A DNA stretch of 64,000 nt. It comes from Heterohyrax brucei (lineage: Eukaryota > Chordata > Mammalia > Hyracoidea > Procaviidae). Below, in pieces: positions 22,330-32,797 of this stretch. Position 1 is the first letter of the stretch; each line of letters starts with the position of its first letter. The stretch is from assembly GCA_028571685.1 (NCBI GenBank), contig CM053148.1, positions 89,798,001 through 89,862,000 on the forward strand, read 5' to 3'. The translations under genes and the position numbers were made by a program. The notes under the pieces are model-generated. The model was not told the DNA's origin and made no database searches. It was given only the letters and a program-made list of their open reading frames with translations.

Positions 22330-22525
22330 GTCCTCACTGCTGTAACTGTTATGCATTTGGCTGCTAATCAGATGGTGGCATTTGGTAGTTGTTCAGAAAC
22401 TCTGCAGGAGAAAGACCTGGCAGTCTGAGAAAGACCTGGCAATCTGCTTCTATGAAGAGTACATCTAGGAACACCCTAGGAGCAGATCTACGCTGCCATA
22501 TGCATCACCATGAGTTGTAATACTC
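22330..22525 (+). repeat. AfroSINE, long form, with a 19-bp tandem duplication
   Basis: Within the long-form block GAGAAAGACCTGGCAGTCT is immediately repeated as GAGAAAGACCTGGCAATCT (22408-22445). Ends CACCATGAGTTGTAATAC. Confidence 0.8.
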
Positions 22526-23052
22526 TAAATGAGCACCCAAGAATAACGGCAGTCATGTTTCTAGAGAACAGAAATTGTGTATGTTAATGGAAAACGTGAA
22601 CATGAAAATTGTTGGTAAACAAATTTATATATTTTAAATTGAAATTCATTACAAACGATATTCTACCCTTATTCTTAAGACATCATGAGAATCTTTTCTT
22701 TTTGATTTTTTAATCCGAATTTTTGTATCTGAACTTCCTCCAAAGAGGTGAACTGTTAGTTCTAGCACTACACGCCCTAAACTCTATGTTTTCAATACTA
22801 TTCTAAATTAATTTGCAAATTTCTATTTTGTTGAGCTCAAAAACACATAAAATGCACAAAAAAGAGTTTCTACACATAGACACACGGCCAGTGTGTCAAA
22901 CAAATCAAGTCATTCAGTAATTAGAACCCATAGTCTTAAAATGCCAACCAAAGTCAGACTCACGACTTTCTCATGCAAAAGTCTCATGGCTTAGTCATAG
23001 GCTTAGTCATAGACTAGGTTCCTGAGCTTCAAGTACAAGTTGATTTTCTGGT
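22526..23052. other. No gene or recognised repeat
   Basis: AT-rich. ATGGCTTAGTCATAGGCTTAGTCATAGACTAGG near 22988 is a small imperfect tandem repeat. Confidence 0.4.
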
Positions 23053-23064
23053 ATGAAATCTAAA

Positions 23065-23112
23065 GCCAGAGCCAAGCCAAGTGCCATCGAGTCGGATCTG
23101 ACTCATGGCGCC
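23065..23112 (-). repeat. 48-bp micro-insertion of an RTE/SINE 3' tail with 12-bp TSD
   Basis: Consists of GAGCCAAGCCAAGTGCCATC and GAGTCGGATCTGACTCATGG, i.e. antisense 3' block plus GGCACTTGGCTTGGCTC tail. Flanked by a perfect ATGAAATCTAAA (23053-23064 and 23113-23124). Confidence 0.9.
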
Positions 23113-23239
23113 ATGAAATCTAAAAGTCTAATGAAAAAACTTGGCTATAATTGGAAATACACAAAAAGTCATGATGATTACCAGTTGTGGATGATTCAAA
23201 TAGCAGTTGAATGTCTCTAAGCGGCCTGAGAAGGATAAA

Positions 23240-23455
23240 ACCTGAAACCAAAGAACATGGCTTTCTAGTTGATTCCAACTCATAGTAACCCTGTAGGGTA
23301 GAGTATCACTGCCTCAAAGAGTTTCTAAAGCTCTATATCTTAACAGGAGCAGTCAGCCCCTGTGACATCTTTCTTCTGTGGAACCATTGGTGAGATCAAA
23401 TTACTGACCTTTCAGTAAGCACCCAAACACTTAACCACTGTACCACCAGATCTCG
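23240..23455 (-). repeat. AfroSINE, long form
   Basis: Antisense: TTCTAGTTGATTCCAACTCA, GGGTAGAGTATCACTGCCTC, the long-form block (AGGAGCAGTCAGCCCCTGTG), head CACTTAACCACTGTACCACC. Confidence 0.87.
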
Positions 23456-23467
23456 GGTTGAGAAGGA

Positions 23468-24290
23468 TCCAAACCAAAAACCAAACCCACTTCCACAGAG
23501 TTGACAGCAAAACTACAGGACAGAGTAGAACTGCCTCATAGAGTTGCCAAGGATCACTTGGTGGATTTGGACTGCCAACCTTTTCATTAGCAGCTGTAGC
23601 TCGTAACCATTAAATCACCACGGTTTCATCCGAGGACACAGCAAATGGTCCCAACTCAGCAGGAACGGATGCTCACCGAGGGCCAAAATGGCATGCGGTA
23701 AAGACAACCGAGAAGACAGAGAGACCCACAAGAGTGGGTGCCTACATCGACCTGGGACCGGAAGAACCGGATGGTGCCTGGCCACCACCAGTGATAGCCA
23801 TGACGGAGCTCACAGAGAGGAGCCTCATTGGCAACACAAGAATAAAAAGAGGTGCATCATGAGATCTCCACTAAAAGACCTCAACTGATGGTCCAGCGGT
23901 TTTGGGGTTCCTCTGAGAGCATGGCCCCCGGCCCTGATGCTGCCCGTCCCCATAAATTATAACAAAGGTCTACTCTTTGGACAGGAATGGATTGGACTTG
24001 ACAAGGCAGAGTGACCATATATTGGAAGCACTTTATGGTTCTATACATCTATAGGATATCATCTTGCTGACCTCTGGCTGGAGGAAGGGGAGTGGACGGA
24101 GAGGAGGGAAAAGGAGACTGTTGGGAGGATGAGACATGTATGGAGCAGAGAGGAATAGTGTGCAGTCACCGGACAGGGAGAGCAGTGGAAGCTGCATATA
24201 GGGGGGCATGTAAATTTACATGTGAATGTACATTTTCACTCAGTTATGTTAAATAAAAATAAAAAAAAAAATCACCACGGTTTCTTTGAG
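23468..24290 (-). repeat. AfroSINE interrupted by an L1
   Basis: Antisense SINE 23468-23627 (CAAACCCACTTCCACAGAGT … ATTAAATCACCACGGTTTC), with its 5' end continued after the L1 at 24269-24290. Confidence 0.88.
23628..24268 (+). mobile_element. 5'-truncated L1 3' end with 16-bp TSD
   Basis: About 640 bp of L1 3' UTR collinear with 47938-48570 of the full-length copy (ATGGTCCCAACTCAGCAGGA … TCAGTTATGTTAAATAAAAA). It has an AATAAA signal and an A tail and is flanked by AAATCACCACGGTTTC (23612-23627 and 24269-24284). The young look fits its position inside an AfroSINE. Confidence 0.93.
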
Positions 24291-24297
24291 AAGGGTG

Positions 24298-24462
24298 ACC
24301 CACCCACTTACTACTGCTGAGTCTGGTCTGACTCCTAGAGACCCTAGAGGTCAGAGTAGAATGGCCCCATAGAGTGTCCAAGGAGTGCCTGGAAGATTTG
24401 AATTGCCAACTTTTTGGTTAGCAGCTGTAGCACTTAACCGACTATGCCAGCAGGGTTTCCTC
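24298..24462 (-). repeat. AfroSINE, short form
   Basis: Antisense: ACTTACTACTGCTGAGTCTG tail side; head ends AACCGACTATGCCAGCAGGG. Confidence 0.9.
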
Positions 24463-25078
24463 AACAAGGGTAGTGGGAAGAAAGTCCTTTAGTTCAATTT
24501 ACTTGAGTATGTTGCATTTCTCAGGAGTACAGACCCCATTTGCATAACTAAAAGGCTAAGAGATTTTTGCTGAGACACTCCATTTCTCTGTCTAACCCCA
24601 GCAGGACTACACGTGCACGTAACTTTAAAAATATATATATGCATATATATTTCAAAAATCCTTTCCAACATTGCAATGAAAATTGCAGTAATTCTTGGTA
24701 AAGATGATTTCTGTTTTGACTTTTCTCTATATTAAATGTTTCTTTGAAGCACAGTGTGGTGGCTTTTGTGATCTTTTCAAGGTTCAAATGAACTAATTTC
24801 CGTTTACTAGAGTATTTCTTTTATGAAATAAATGAACTCAATTGACTGAATTGTAGTGAGCAATGAATTCGACCACAAAAGTAAAAAGTTTCTTTGTCCT
24901 AATTTACATTTCAGAGGCATTTATACTTTGAAGGAATTTATTCCTCTCAAATATTTTCTTTATATTTGTTTAAATAAATGATGTCTTCTATAATGGCATG
25001 AAACTCTTTAATTAAAAAAATGGCATATTTAGTAGTTTATGATAAATGAGAATAAACAACCTACCCTTATTAAAGTTT
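24463..25078. other. No gene or recognised repeat
   Basis: AT-rich. The overlapping antisense frames at 24489-24787 have no recognisable domain. Confidence 0.4.
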
Positions 25079-25222
25079 GGAGCCCTAGTGGCACAGGGGG
25101 TAAGAAGTAGGCTGCTAAACACGAGGCTGGGCGTTTGGATCTGCCAGCCCCTCTTTGGAAACCCTACAGGGTAGTTCTACTTTGAATCCCACCTGTTGGC
25201 AGCTGGTTTGGTTTTTGTTTTA
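25079..25222 (+). repeat. AfroSINE, internally shortened
   Basis: Starts GAGCCCTAGTGGCACAGGGG. The region between GTTCTACTTTGAATCCCACC and the tail GCAGCTGGTTTGGTTTTTG is shortened. Confidence 0.85.
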
Positions 25223-25497
25223 AACAAACTTTAGGTGTTATTGGTGGAGACAAGCTCAAGTGGTAAGGATTTTATCAAATTATCTCATAGTGTTGTGTTT
25301 TTATACCTTTGATATTCTTAGAAAACATTCATCGATTCTGAAATTTTAATGCATACCTACACAGATATATACACTTGCTAAATACATCTCTTCTAGCCTT
25401 GCTGGGCATTTTAAGCAAAATTCTCAAGCTAATTACTCATGTAGCTAAAGTGGAGAACATAATGAGGAGGAAAAAAAGATAAAAGTGCTTACGGACA

Positions 25498-25653
25498 ACT
25501 TGGTGGTATAGTGGTTAGTGCTGTGTCTGCTAGCCAAAAGGTCAGCCGTTTGAATCTCCCAGGCGCTCCTTGGAAACTCCACAGAGCAGTTCCACTCTGT
25601 CCTATAGGGTAGCTATGAATAAGAATTGACTTAATGGCAGTGGGATTTGGAAT
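25498..25653 (+). repeat. AfroSINE, short form
   Basis: AACTTGGTGGTATAGTGGTT head; ends ATGGCAGTGGGATTTGG. Confidence 0.9.
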
Positions 25654-25952
25654 AAATGTCACAGTCTGTTTTTGATGCTGTGAGTAAAAATATCAACTGT
25701 AAAACAGTCATATTTATTATGATTTAGCTTCTCTGGGTTTGAGAGGACAATCAACAGATAGGGTCCTAAGATAGTCAACACTACCTCTATCAGATCAACA
25801 TTAAGTCCCAAACTGTATTATTACACAGGTCAAAGCATGACTGGGCAGCTAAGATAAATCAATTGCTTTATATAATTTTATCTTTAGTAAACTATAAATT
25901 TTGCTTTAAAAAAAAAAAGATTTTCAGTGGTTTGTAGAAACTATAACATAAG

Positions 25953-26310
25953 CAGAAACCCTGGTGGTACAGAGGTTAAATACTATGGTTGCTAACTAAA
26001 AGGGTAGCTGATCGAACCTATTAGGGACTCCTTGCAAACTCCAAGGGGCATTTCTACTGTCCTATAGGATCCCTATGCCAGAAACCCCGGTGACATAGTG
26101 GTTTAAGTCTATGCCTACTAACCAAAAGTTTGGCAGTTCAAATCCGCCGCACACTCCTTGGAAACTCTGTGAGGCAGTTCTGCTCTGACCTCTAGAGTTG
26201 CTAGGAGTCAGACAGGACTCGGCAGTGGTGGGATTGTTTTTGTTTTTGTTTTTGTTTTAATAGGATCCCTACGAGTCAGAATCAACTTGGCCACAGTGGG
26301 TTTGATTTTT
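25953..26310 (+). repeat. AfroSINE split by a second AfroSINE
   Basis: 5' part GAAACCCTGGTGGTACAGAG … TCCTATAGGATCCCTATG. 3' part resumes ATAGGATCCCTACGAGTCAG and ends ACAGTGGGTTTGATTTTTTG. Confidence 0.9.
26078..26259 (+). repeat. AfroSINE nested in an AfroSINE with 14-bp TSD
   Basis: Complete sense copy (AGAAACCCCGGTGACATAGT … GGTGGGATTGTTTTTG(TTTTTG)n). The TSD is ATAGGATCCCTATG (26064-26077) and ATAGGATCCCTACG (26260-26273), one mismatch. Confidence 0.93.
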
Positions 26311-26494
26311 TGTTTGTTTATAAGTTTCTGGGATGAAAGATTACATAGTCTGTGTGTTTTTGTCTATAACTATACTGCTTAGGAAAGCACCAAAAATTAA
26401 TGTAACAGAATATATACATTCTGAGTAGATAGAATTTGAATTGAGCAGCGTCACCTAAAGGTACTCAGGAGAGGGAACAGTGAAAGTGGGTTAT

Positions 26495-26612
26495 ATAGGT
26501 CACTGTTAGGTAGTTCAAATTCACTATGGCTCCTTGGACAGTCTTTTCTGTCCTATAGGGTCACTATGAGTTGGAATCAATTCTACGGTAACAGGTATTT
26601 GGTGGGTTATGT
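26495..26612 (+). repeat. AfroSINE, degraded head
   Basis: GTTCAAATTCACTATGGCTC, CTGTCCTATAGGGTCACTAT, GAGTTGGAATCAATTCTACG. Confidence 0.8.
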
Positions 26613-27459
26613 TAATAAGCCAGAGGCATATCTAAGGTAAGGCATGTATGGCATGTCCACTGAGTGCCTTGGCGTGAGGCACAACTGAGCAGTTTCTACT
26701 AACCCAGAACCACACAATATCCTTTTTTCAAGCATGGCAGGTACAGAGGCCTAGTAAGACAGTTCAGCAGAGAGAGCAGTTGCCCCTGGGTGCAAGTCAA
26801 AGGGATGGAGTTACATTCCCAGACACCACAAAGATTCCAGGAAGGGCACCTGACAGAGGTTGTCAAAGGGGAAGAAGGTGTCTCTGCTGATAAGGGGGAG
26901 CTATCATCTGGAGTTTGCTCTTGGGCTCTCTAACTGGAAGGGGAAAGCAATTCAGAGATTGTCCCTGAGCACTGGGTACCCTTCCAGAGGACCTGCAGAG
27001 GCCCAGTGTCAGTACTTGACATAGATGCTGTTTTCCATAAAAACACCTCAGACTGAAACACAGGGTAGCTTCAGGAAATCATTCTCAATGACATGCCATA
27101 CATCTGGAAATAGTCCCCAAGAACACGACCTACATCTAATCAGACCCTGGAATTCCTGCTTCTCAAAGACAGGTGCACATAGATAATTTTCCAAAAGAAC
27201 TCAATGCCTAAGGTGAAATGATCTCCACTAGGCTGATGACTAGCTATTGTGTGACCCAAAGGTGGTTTCATGGAGAAGTTCCTTCCACATTCCAAAGGAC
27301 ACTTAAGGTGGGTGACTTGGGTGGGTCATGCCAAGTCCATGATCCTCAAAGTCTGGATTCCAGAAGAATCAAAATGATTTTGCCATTTTGTTTTTGAAAA
27401 TAGTAAAATAGGATCTTAAACCTTTTACGGACTGTCATCAGCCTCGTGGCACAGGTAAC
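26613..27459. other. No gene or recognised repeat
   Basis: One of the less AT-rich stretches. No exon, splice-bounded frame or recognised element. Confidence 0.4.
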
Positions 27460-27590
27460 GATGAGCCCTTTTTGCTCAGTGGTTATAGCTTTTGGGTGCT
27501 AATCAAAAGTTCGTGGTTGAAACCCACCAGCGTCTTCATGGGGAAATGATATGCCAGTGTGTCTCTATAAACAGCAGTGGCCCCTATTTT
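27460..27590 (+). repeat. AfroSINE long form, 3' truncated
   Basis: Head GCTCAGTGGTTATAGCTTTT, AAGTTCGTGGTTGAAACCCA, then GGGAAATGATATGCCAGTGT (long-form block). Stops before the shared 3' block. Confidence 0.68.
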
Positions 27591-27628
27591 ATTGAAAAAG
27601 TCAAAGTAAAGGAAATGCTTCAACAGAC

Positions 27629-27793
27629 TCAATCAAAACCAAACCAACCCCACTGCTGTCCAGTTGATCAGGAACTTTTTCAACAGAGTAAAACTGTCCC
27701 ATAGACTTTTCATCAAGAGACTGGTGGATTTCAACCGGTCAGCTTTTGATTAGCAGCTGTGGTACTTAATGACTTCCCCACTGGAGTTTCCCA
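27629..27793 (-). repeat. AfroSINE, short form
   Basis: Antisense: AACCAAACCAACCCCACTGC tail; head GCAGCTGTGGTACTTAATG. Confidence 0.86.
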
Positions 27794-27846
27794 ACAGTCT
27801 CAAGGAACCTCAACATATATTTTATTTCGTTGTATTATAACAGGCT

Positions 27847-28289
27847 CTTTTATTTTTTTATTTTATTTTAATTTATTTTTCATTTTTTAAATTTTTTTTA
27901 TTTAATGTGACTGAGTGAAAATGTACATTCCCATATAAATTTGCATGCCTACCTATCTGCAGCTCCCACTGCTCTCCCTGTCCGGTGACAGCACACTCGT
28001 CCTCTCTGCTCCATACATGTCTCATCCTCCCAAAAGTCTCCTTTCCCTTCCTCTCCACCCACTCTCCTTCCTCCAGCCAGAGGTCAGCAGGATGATATCC
28101 TATAGATACATAGAACCATAAAGTACATGGTGGCTGGCTACATCACCGAGTCCAATCCATTCGTGTCCAAAGAGTGGACCTTCGTTATGATCTATGGGCA
28201 AGGGCAGCACCGGGGCCAGGGGCCATACTCCCAGGGGAACCCCGAAACCGCTGGACCATCATTTGAGGTCTTTTAGTGGAGATCTCAGG
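27847..28289 (-). mobile_element. 5'-truncated L1 3' end, antisense, with 11-bp TSD
   Basis: T-rich left side (A tail), then GACTGAGTGAAAATGTACAT … GGACCATCATTTGAGGTCTT, the complement of the L1 3' UTR at 48180-48560. Flanked by TATAACAGGCT (27836-27846 and 28290-28300). Confidence 0.92.
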
Positions 28290-28300
28290 TATAACAGGCT

Positions 28301-28703
28301 TTTAGGTGAGTGTTTTGGAGTCTTAATGACAGCCATAAACACGAAATGAACATACAACAGGAGGGGTAGGAGTGGTACAAAATACTGTCAAAACTTCACA
28401 TGTAGCACGATACTTATATTTATGCTGGTTACTATACAATCGGATAAATACGAATGGGGCAATTGTTCTTGAACTCAGAAAAATGCTGAGCATTGGCACT
28501 GGTGACATCAAATTACTACAGGAGCCATTGATTTTTTTTTTTTGATGGGACTGCAGGAAAATTGGAATGAGACCCACGCATCAGGGGCCCCTGCGGGCAG
28601 TTGTGTCACAAGTATGTCTTTAGGAGAGCTTTCGACTCCCACACATAATCTGTTTGAATGTTCTGTGATAGTGGAATAGGCACTAATTAAATAGTGGATC
28701 TAT

Positions 28704-28704
<1 letters not shown>
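28301..28704. other. Unidentified sequence ending in a poly(A) run
   Basis: About 400 bp not recognised as a repeat leads directly to the (A)n at 28706. It could be a processed retrocopy of an RNA, but no TSD or coding sequence was found. Confidence 0.3.

Positions 28705-28705
<1 letters not shown>

Positions 28706-28737
<32 letters not shown>
28706..28737. repeat. (A)n tract, about 32
   Basis: Uninterrupted A run, the longest homopolymer in the window. Confidence 0.9.
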
Positions 28738-28740
<3 letters not shown>

Positions 28741-29069
28741 ATTCCTGACACATTGAGAAGAGTGACAGAAAAATCAATTTAATTATTGTTGGAATATTCT
28801 GAGAATGAAAATAATTACAAATCGACAAATGAAGACTCTCAGATAAACTACAGCATTCACAAAATACTGCTCTGTGCTGAGAGCCTTTATGCGACAGAAA
28901 CGAGGAAGAAGGAGACATTGGTTTGACAGCAGAAGAGTTAGGCAACGTATTGACAATGTAATAACAAAGGGATATTTCTGAAGGGTAGAGAAGATAGAAG
29001 CTTATAATAAAGGGTATGTGGTGAAAAGAAGCTACACAGAATTGAGTGACGTCATACATATCCTGCAGT
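28738..29069. other. No gene or recognised repeat
   Basis: The antisense frame at 28739-29059 has no recognisable domain. Confidence 0.4.
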
Positions 29070-29612
29070 GCAGTGGCGATTTGTTTAGTGGTTGTTCAGT
29101 GGTAGAAATCTCCACTTTCATCCAGGCCCCTCGGTTCAATTCCCGGCCAAGGCATTTCGCGGCCAGTGACCACCCAGCTAGCGTAGGAACTTGTGTGTTG
29201 CTGGAATGCAGGGTTTAAGTGCCAGGCCGCTAACAGCAAGGTTGGAGTCTGAACCAACCAGCCATCTGTGGCAGACGGATATGGCAATCTCCTTTTCTAA
29301 AGATGTCAGCCTCGGGAACCCTTTGGGGTAGTTCTGCTCTGTCCTGCAGGGTCGTTATGAGTCAGAATTAAGTCAACAGCAATTGGATGCTACTGGACAG
29401 CTTTCAGAAATGCTTCTAGATTAAGACCCATTAAGAAGAAAAGTTCGGTATCTGCTTCTGAAAATCATTCCATGCAAACTCAGTGGATCACAAAGTTTCA
29501 ATCTGAAACTCATTATGCAGATGGTGCACAATTGAGCTGTTTTTTGTTTTCTTGCCTATAGGGTTCCTATGAGGAGGAGAGTGATCAAATAACACCTAAC
29601 AACCGCAGCAAG
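29070..29612 (+). repeat. tRNA-Gly-headed SINE with RTE-type end, split by an AfroSINE
   Basis: The 5' part (29075-29207) keeps RNA polymerase III-like boxes: A-box region GTTGTTCAGTGGTAGAAATC and B-box region GGTTCAATTCCCGGCC. These match the D- and T-arms of a mammalian tRNA-Gly. A body follows (GGAACTTGTGTGTTGCTGGA) and is cut by an AfroSINE (29208-29390). It resumes with GGTATCTGCTTCTGAAAATC and ends at an RTE-like terminus (AGTGATCAAATAACACCTAA, CAACCGCAGC). I infer a SINE that borrowed the RTE 3' end, as the AfroSINE did. It is not a functional tRNA: the cloverleaf's anticodon arm is degraded and it is fused to a body. Confidence 0.8.
29208..29390 (+). repeat. AfroSINE long form nested in the tRNA-Gly SINE
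   Basis: AGGGTTTAAGTGCCAGGCCG head, CAGACGGATATGGCAATCTC long-form block, GGTCGTTATGAGTCAGAATT 3' block. Flanks TTGCTGGAATGC and TTGGATGCTACTGG may be a decayed TSD. Confidence 0.82.
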
Positions 29613-29724
29613 GCGTATCCTTAATTCTTCTATAGTCCTGGACCGGAATTTCTCAATGAACTAAACCAGGGTTATCATCAGTAAAAATTCAGAAGAATCC
29701 TATTGAAATCCCTAGTTCTGTGTC

Positions 29725-29775
29725 TCACTGGAGCTCTGTTGGCACAGTGCGTAAGAGCTATGACGCAAGTTGTTT
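29725..29775 (+). repeat. AfroSINE head fragment
   Basis: GGAGCTCTGTTGGCACAGTG followed by CGTAAGAGCTATG only. The body is absent. Confidence 0.6.
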
Positions 29776-30005
29776 AACACTGGTACGTCATTAGGGAGTG
29801 GGCTTTCAGGATATTTCATTCTTTTCTTCCTATTTTAGTAACAAAGAAATTGCGTTACAAAATGGTTAAATTATTTGAGTGAATCTGTATTCCTGGCAAG
29901 TAGCAAAGACAAACCGAAATCTAGGCAGTTTGACTCTGGAGTTTGTACATTTGACCAGTTTTATATACTTTAGCAAATCAAGGATAATTACGTAAAATGG
30001 TGTAA

Positions 30006-30134
30006 CCAAGAAGCCTGTTGCCACAGAGCCAATTTCAACTTGAAGACCATACCGGACAAATAGAGCTGCCCTATAGGGTTTCCAAGAGAGAGCTGGAAAA
30101 TTCAACTGCCAACATTTTGGTTAGCAGCTAAGGT
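30006..30134 (-). repeat. AfroSINE, 5' truncated
   Basis: Antisense: AAGAAGCCTGTTGCCACAGA; ends within the head at TTTTGGTTAGCAGCTAAGG. An (A)n follows at 30136-30155. Confidence 0.83.
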
Positions 30135-30135
30135 C

Positions 30136-30207
30136 AAAAAAAAAAAAAAAAAAAATTTATACCAAAGATCCTGCAAAATAAATAAATAAATAAATAAATA
30201 AATAAAT
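30136..30207. repeat. (A)n and (AAAT)n microsatellite
   Basis: About 20 A, then after ~20 bp eight AAAT/TAAA units (30176-30207). Confidence 0.85.
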
Positions 30208-31057
30208 GGTATAGCCTATTCTATTAGTTTGTTAATCTTTTTAGAAAATCACATGCATTATGCTGTATATGTTAAAAACAGCTTCATAAAACACAGTCTT
30301 TATTTTTAAAGTCAGTCGTTTGTTTCCTGTTTAAAGAAATAACTATGAAAAGTGGATTTTCAACTTCAAGCTTTAAAAATCACAATAAATGTCTAGTGAG
30401 ATACAAAATTTAAAGGTTGAAGCAATAGCATTGATTTTCATAATATAAATGTGCTAAAAGTTTATAGTTTTCAAATATTTGCACTAAAAGCATACATTAT
30501 AAATTTGTGATGCTGACATCATAATTAAATACTGGCAAATAAATTCCCCCCCTTTTTTTTTTCCAGCACTGACTGTCCTACCAAGCAAGAGCTTTTTAAA
30601 CACGTATTTACTATCATGTTAGTTTAGAAAATAAAATCAGAAGAATGTTTTACTTGAATTCCTCCCCCATCTTACAATATCCAAAGTCTTACAACATGAC
30701 TGAGAATATAAAAGTAAATGATGCCTGGATCACAATCGGGTTGTTTAGCCCAAAGTGCTTTCAGTTTTCTAGAGCTTCAGGATCTCTCTCTGCATCTCAG
30801 TAACTCTCCAAAGTGGAAATTTAAGGACAACTCAGTTTTGTAATGATTTCTCTCTCCAAATATATTCTCCATGATGTTGAAATTTTCCTCAAGGTTGCTG
30901 TTGATATCTATAATTGTAGTTTAAGAACTCCTTGATCTTTAGTCTTCTGAGAGTTCTAAAGTATTTTGTAAAACAGTTTTCAGTATTTAAACAGACTGTA
31001 TTTCAAGATGTCTTTTCTTTTAATTAAGATTTGTTGATGTACGAGAATAAAGAAGGG
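30208..31057. other. No gene or recognised repeat
   Basis: AT-rich. 850 bp without a recognised transposon. Confidence 0.4.
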
Positions 31058-31432
31058 TGCAAAGGCCTCAGGGTTCCCCTGGGAGTGTGGCCCCTAGACC
31101 TGATGTTGCTCTTGTTCATAAATCATTACTGAGGTCAACTCCTTGGACAGGAATGGATTGGACACAGTGACAGAGAGTGACCATATCGTATGTGTACTTT
31201 ATGGTCCTATGCATCTATAGGATGACATCCTGCTGGCCTCTTAGTCAAGGGGAGCAGAGAGGGTGAAGAGGAGTGGACAGGAGATTGTTAGGAGAATACA
31301 GCATGTACAGAACAGAAAGGAAAAGTGTGCTGTCACTGGGCAAGGAGAGCAGTAGAAGCTGCAGATAGGTGGGCATGCAGATTTCAACTGGATTGTACAC
31401 TTTCACTCAATCACAATAAATGAATAGAAAAA
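31058..31432 (+). mobile_element. 5'-truncated L1 3' end
   Basis: Collinear with 48208-48565 of the full-length L1: GGTTCCCCTGGGAGTGTGGC … TGTACACTTTCACTCAATCA, then AATAAATGAATAG and A-rich end. TSD unclear; GAGAATA occurs on both sides. Confidence 0.88.
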
Positions 31433-31576
31433 AATAACGTGTGAATGAGAATAGAATCGACTGCAAAAACAAGCAAAAAAGATATGTTGATGTTTATATA
31501 AGCAACATGGAAATTAAAATCTGATTTTTTTAAGTCTTGCTTGTAAATGGAAATGTTATAAATATAATTTTAAAAA

Positions 31577-31732
31577 ACAATCAAACAAAACATTGCTGTC
31601 TGGTTGACTGCAATGACCCTGTAAGACAGAGTAGAACTGCCCCAGGGTTTCAAAGAAGGGCCTGGTAGATTTGAACTGTTCACAGTGTGGTTAGTAGTGG
31701 TAGCACCTAACCCCTATGCCACCATGGTTTCC
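31577..31732 (-). repeat. AfroSINE, short form
   Basis: Antisense: ATCAAACAAAACATTGCTGT tail; head ACCCCTATGCCACCATGGTT. Confidence 0.88.
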
Positions 31733-32636
31733 ATATACAACATGAGTATGAACACAATAAATACTGTTCGGTGGATAGTTTTTTCTTGTTTTAATAAATT
31801 GAAAAAGGTGGTTAACTTATTAAAAATTAGATGTTGTTAAAAATAAAACAAATAGTTATAATTTTGTTGCCTATGTACACATCTTATCAAGTTATCATCT
31901 TTTTTGTTAACTTGTTTAATGCATTTGTTCTTTATGAAAGATTACTCTGAAATACTTTTCTATTCATATAACCTGTTCATACATAAATGATTCAGTGAAT
32001 TATTAATCACATCTGAAAATATCCAATGTGTGTGTATAAGGTCATAATGAAATAATGGAAGTAGTGCAAGCTTTCTGTATGTAAATTATTATTATAGATG
32101 CATGTTAATGGACACATTTTATCACTTGTTCGAGTCCCAAGCCCATTCTTTGTGAGACAAGAATTAGGATACAGCTGTAAATATTCCAATTACTTTTTAT
32201 CAAATAACTACTACATACTGGGCACTTGGCACAGCTTTACACACTTAGCAGGCAGCACATTTACAACTTGATGGGTTCAACCATTTATTCAAAAAATATG
32301 AAGCAGTTGTCTTTTACCAGGTACTTCTCTGGGTGCTGGAAACATTCACTATGATTAGGACAGACAATGTTTTTGTTCCACAGAGCTGGATTTTACACAT
32401 TATACATAGATACATGCATTGTAGATTGGAATGATATAGACATAGTATACAATTTTAGAGATGGATTGGGAGTGTTTCCCAAGCTCAATTAGAATTCAAT
32501 GATGCAATGTATTCAAATCATCCAGCATCCTTGTCATGAAATCTATATGTTTGCTTAAGATGCTTTAAGATGCTTCTCTGAAGCCTTCACAAAACTGGAC
32601 CTTTAGTGATACTAAATTCATTTCACCTGAAAGATG
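31733..32636. other. No gene or recognised repeat
   Basis: AT-rich, 900 bp, no recognised element. Confidence 0.4.
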
Positions 32637-32797
32637 AAGGCGCTCTGGTGGCACAGTGGTTAAGGGCTACAGCTGCTAACCGAAAGGTTAGCAGTTCAAA
32701 TCCATCAGCTGCTCCTTGGGCACTCTATGGGGGAAGTTCTACTCTGTCCTGTAGGATCACCATAAGTTGGAACGGACTTGGGATTTTGGTAGAAGGT
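32637..32797 (+). repeat. AfroSINE, short form, well-kept head
   Basis: GGCGCTCTGGTGGCACAGTG head with CTAACCGAAAGGTTAGCAGT and TTCAAATCCATCAGC (B-box-like). The tail is changed to GGGATTTTGGTAG. Confidence 0.9.

Noticed and set aside
27873-28289. Antisense 61-aa ORF
   Set aside because: Part of L1 3' UTR sequence, which is non-coding.
29075-29150. Stand-alone tRNA-Gly gene
   Set aside because: Only the D-arm and T-arm stretches are kept. The anticodon arm is degraded and the sequence runs into a SINE body.
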